From: Sphagnum compactum
Taxonomy: Eukaryota; Bryophyta; Sphagnopsida; Sphagnales
DNA length: 64,000 bases
Direction: 5' to 3'
NCBI GenBank assembly: GCA_965153455.1
Contig: OZ234493.1
Coordinates: 28,882,213-28,946,212, forward strand
Shown: positions 62,618 through 64,000 of the stretch, piece by piece
Layout of the letters: each line of letters opens with the position of its first letter
Numbering within the stretch: position 1 is the stretch's first letter
Notes under the pieces: model-generated
Seen by the model: the letters and a program-made list of their open reading frames with translations, nothing else
The model's database searches: none
Told to the model about the DNA's origin: nothing
Translations under genes and position numbers: made by a program

Positions 62618-63600
62618 GTGGTTCCTCCACCACATGAACGGCTTGGTCTTATTCAGAAGGTACACTCGGAGCTTGGACACTTTGGAGTTAAACGTACTTA
62701 TAGCCTTTTCGTTCCTCATTACCATTGGAGAGGTATGTATGTTCAAGTTCGAAACGTCATTGCTAGGTGTGAACAATGTGATAGGGTGAGATCTTCCTTC
62801 TCCTTTTGACAGCTCACGCTTTCTCCACTCCCTATTCAGGGCATGTTCTATTGCTGGTCATGTGATTTAGCTGGAGAGTTACCACAGACCTCCAAGGGTA
62901 ATGTCTACATCATGATTATGATTGAACATTTTTCAAAGTGGGTCGAGCTTGTTGCGCTACCGGACAAATCCTCACACAGCACCAGCCAAACTTTTTTACA
63001 ACAAGTCCTAATTAAGTAGGTTTGGGGCTTGTGCTGAGTGCTTTACTGATCAAGGATCAAAATTCAAAGGAGAATTCCAAGACCTACTTGATCATGCTCT
63101 CATTGACCATTGCCGGACTTCAAGGGATCATCCCCAAGCTGATGGCCTTGCAGAGAGGATGGTTCAGACATGCAAGAAAGGACTTCGAAAAATTTGCCTC
63201 ATTGGGAACAAAGAGGATTGGGACTTGGCCCTACCTTACATCGCCATAGGTTACAGGATGACCAAGCACGCCTCTTTGTCTCATTTATCTCCTTACTTTC
63301 TACTTTTTGGGAGACATCCCATTCCACCCTCTTCCATTGCTGCTCAAATGGACCAGGTTTGTGGACTTGGACTCCCCAGCCACTTGGGCTAGGGTCATCG
63401 CAGAGAGGGCTGCTATATTCAGGAGGGTTATGCCCATGGCCATGGAGAACTTGTCCATTGCACAACATTGAGACACCTTACGGTATGCATACACACATGA
63501 GGTGGTAATTATAAACTTAAAGTGAGACAAGTTGATGTTGGTGACTTTGTGTATCTTTAATGGCAACCTAATGATACTTTATACACTTCTTCCGGTCGCA
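62618..63600 (+). pseudogene. Integrase of the retroelement
   Basis: Zinc-binding HHCC part: HSELGHFGVKRTY, then ARCEQC. Core: CDLAGELP (first Asp), FTDQGSKFKGEF (second Asp, about 63042-63077) and DHPQADGLAERMVQ (Glu). LALPYIAIGYRMTKHASLSH and LSPYFLLFGRHP follow as in Ty3/gypsy integrases. A frame change occurs between 63000 and 63040 and another after 63350. The catalytic residues remain, but the frame is broken. Confidence 0.9.
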
Positions 63601-63605
63601 CTATC

Positions 63606-63899
63606 TTGAGGATTAAGGCGATCGAGCCTTCAGGTGTGTTGGAGTTGCAAGGAGCTGATAGACGCACAATTCGGGATCACTCCAAAAATTGTGCGCCCTG
63701 CCACCTACCGAACTTAGATCCTACCATCATCACATCGACTTGGATTCCTCCACTTGACTATCCATGTCAAGTATGTCAAAGGACAGATGATGCTGATCAG
63801 ATGCTGCTTTGTGATAATTGTAATGGTGGATACCATTTATTCTGCCTCAAGCCGGAGCTCAGTCAAGTTCCCGTCAGCATTTGGTATTGTTCATCATAA
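63606..63899 (+). pseudogene. C-terminal tail with PHD finger
   Basis: After a GPF/GPY-like module (MRIKAIEPSGVLELQGAD) comes CQVCQRTDDADQMLLCDNC, then GGYHLFCLKPELSQVPVSIW and YC: the C4-H-C pattern of a PHD finger, lacking only the last Cys, which would follow the stop at 63897. PHD fingers read histone H3 tails. The position corresponds to that of the chromodomain in chromoviruses, so a role in target-site choice is plausible but inferred. Confidence 0.85.
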
Positions 63900-63954
63900 T
63901 CTCCTGTAGCATTTTGATTTTTACTTAGACCATGCCACGCTTTTTTCGGCTTTG

Positions 63955-63969
63955 GTATGGGGGGGGATA
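63955..63969 (+). other. Candidate polypurine tract
   Basis: ggtatggggggggata, downstream of the last pol codon. It would prime plus-strand synthesis, with the 3' LTR starting right after, probably near 63970. Confidence 0.5.
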
Positions 63970-64000
63970 CATGAGAATTTCATCTTAGCCTCCTTTTGTG

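Larger units (their letters stand above)
56630..64000 (+). mobile_element. Ty3/gypsy-like retrotransposon carrying a DNA methyltransferase and a PHD finger; decayed, right end open
   Basis: Domain order read from the sequence: gag (56640-57570), CCHC knuckle (57760-57801), retropepsin-like protease (about 59000-59300), C5-cytosine methyltransferase (about 59600-60616), RT (about 60960-61700), RNase H (about 61950-62263), integrase (62618-63400) and PHD finger (63765-63888). RT before integrase is the Ty3/gypsy order. From about 59399 to 62809 one reading frame covers methyltransferase, RT, RNase H and the integrase N-terminus, interrupted only by stops. A G-rich tract at 63959-63967 is a candidate polypurine tract, so the 3' LTR should begin at the window edge. 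Confidence 0.93.

Overview
The window is nuclear DNA from a land plant. The evidence is plant-specific gene families, GT-AG introns in most genes, telo-box promoter sequence, long AT-rich intergenic DNA and LTR-retrotransposon, MITE and CACTA traces. The NLR gene carries an alpha/beta-hydrolase N-terminus, an architecture I know from liverworts and other seedless plants, so a fern, liverwort or similar non-flowering plant is my best guess; the species is not identified.

Region by region. 0-9.5 kb is a gene cluster on the minus strand: the 5' half of CSTF50 (mRNA 3'-end processing), a complete 13-exon JmjC histone demethylase of the JMJ25/KDM3 type, and a thioredoxin h-like gene whose C-terminal exon I cannot find. 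13.7-17.6 kb holds an intact single-exon EMC3 gene (minus) divergent from a decayed, partial AP-4 epsilon adaptin (plus). 19.0-19.6 kb is a single-exon HINT/HIT phosphoramidase with an organelle-targeting N-terminus (minus). 22.4-24.1 kb has an ACGTG-rich minisatellite followed by the first three exons of ARPC2 (ARP2/3 complex), which run directly into AT-rich repetitive DNA. 24-32 kb is intergenic: a DUF506-like fragment, a PIF/Harbinger-type MITE, a 0.2-kb direct duplication and a tRNA-derived (SINE-like) scrap.

32.2-40.2 kb is one NLR-type resistance gene: alpha/beta-hydrolase, NB-ARC, and about 44 nearly identical 72-bp leucine-rich repeats followed by decayed ones. It has several stops and one frameshift and is probably a pseudogene. 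40.2-56.6 kb is mostly gene-free AT-rich DNA with CACTA-type termini, an older retroelement remnant with a polypurine tract and TATA-bearing LTR, and several short tandem repeats.

The most unusual object is the Ty3/gypsy-like element from about 56.6 kb to the right edge. Its domain order is gag, zinc knuckle, protease, C5-cytosine DNA methyltransferase, reverse transcriptase, RNase H, integrase, PHD finger. The methyltransferase lies between protease and reverse transcriptase and shares one reading frame with the RT, RNase H and start of the integrase. This suggests it was an ancestral part of the polyprotein. The copy is dead: many stops (mostly TAG) and altered catalytic Asp codons, a pattern consistent with deamination of methylated cytosines.
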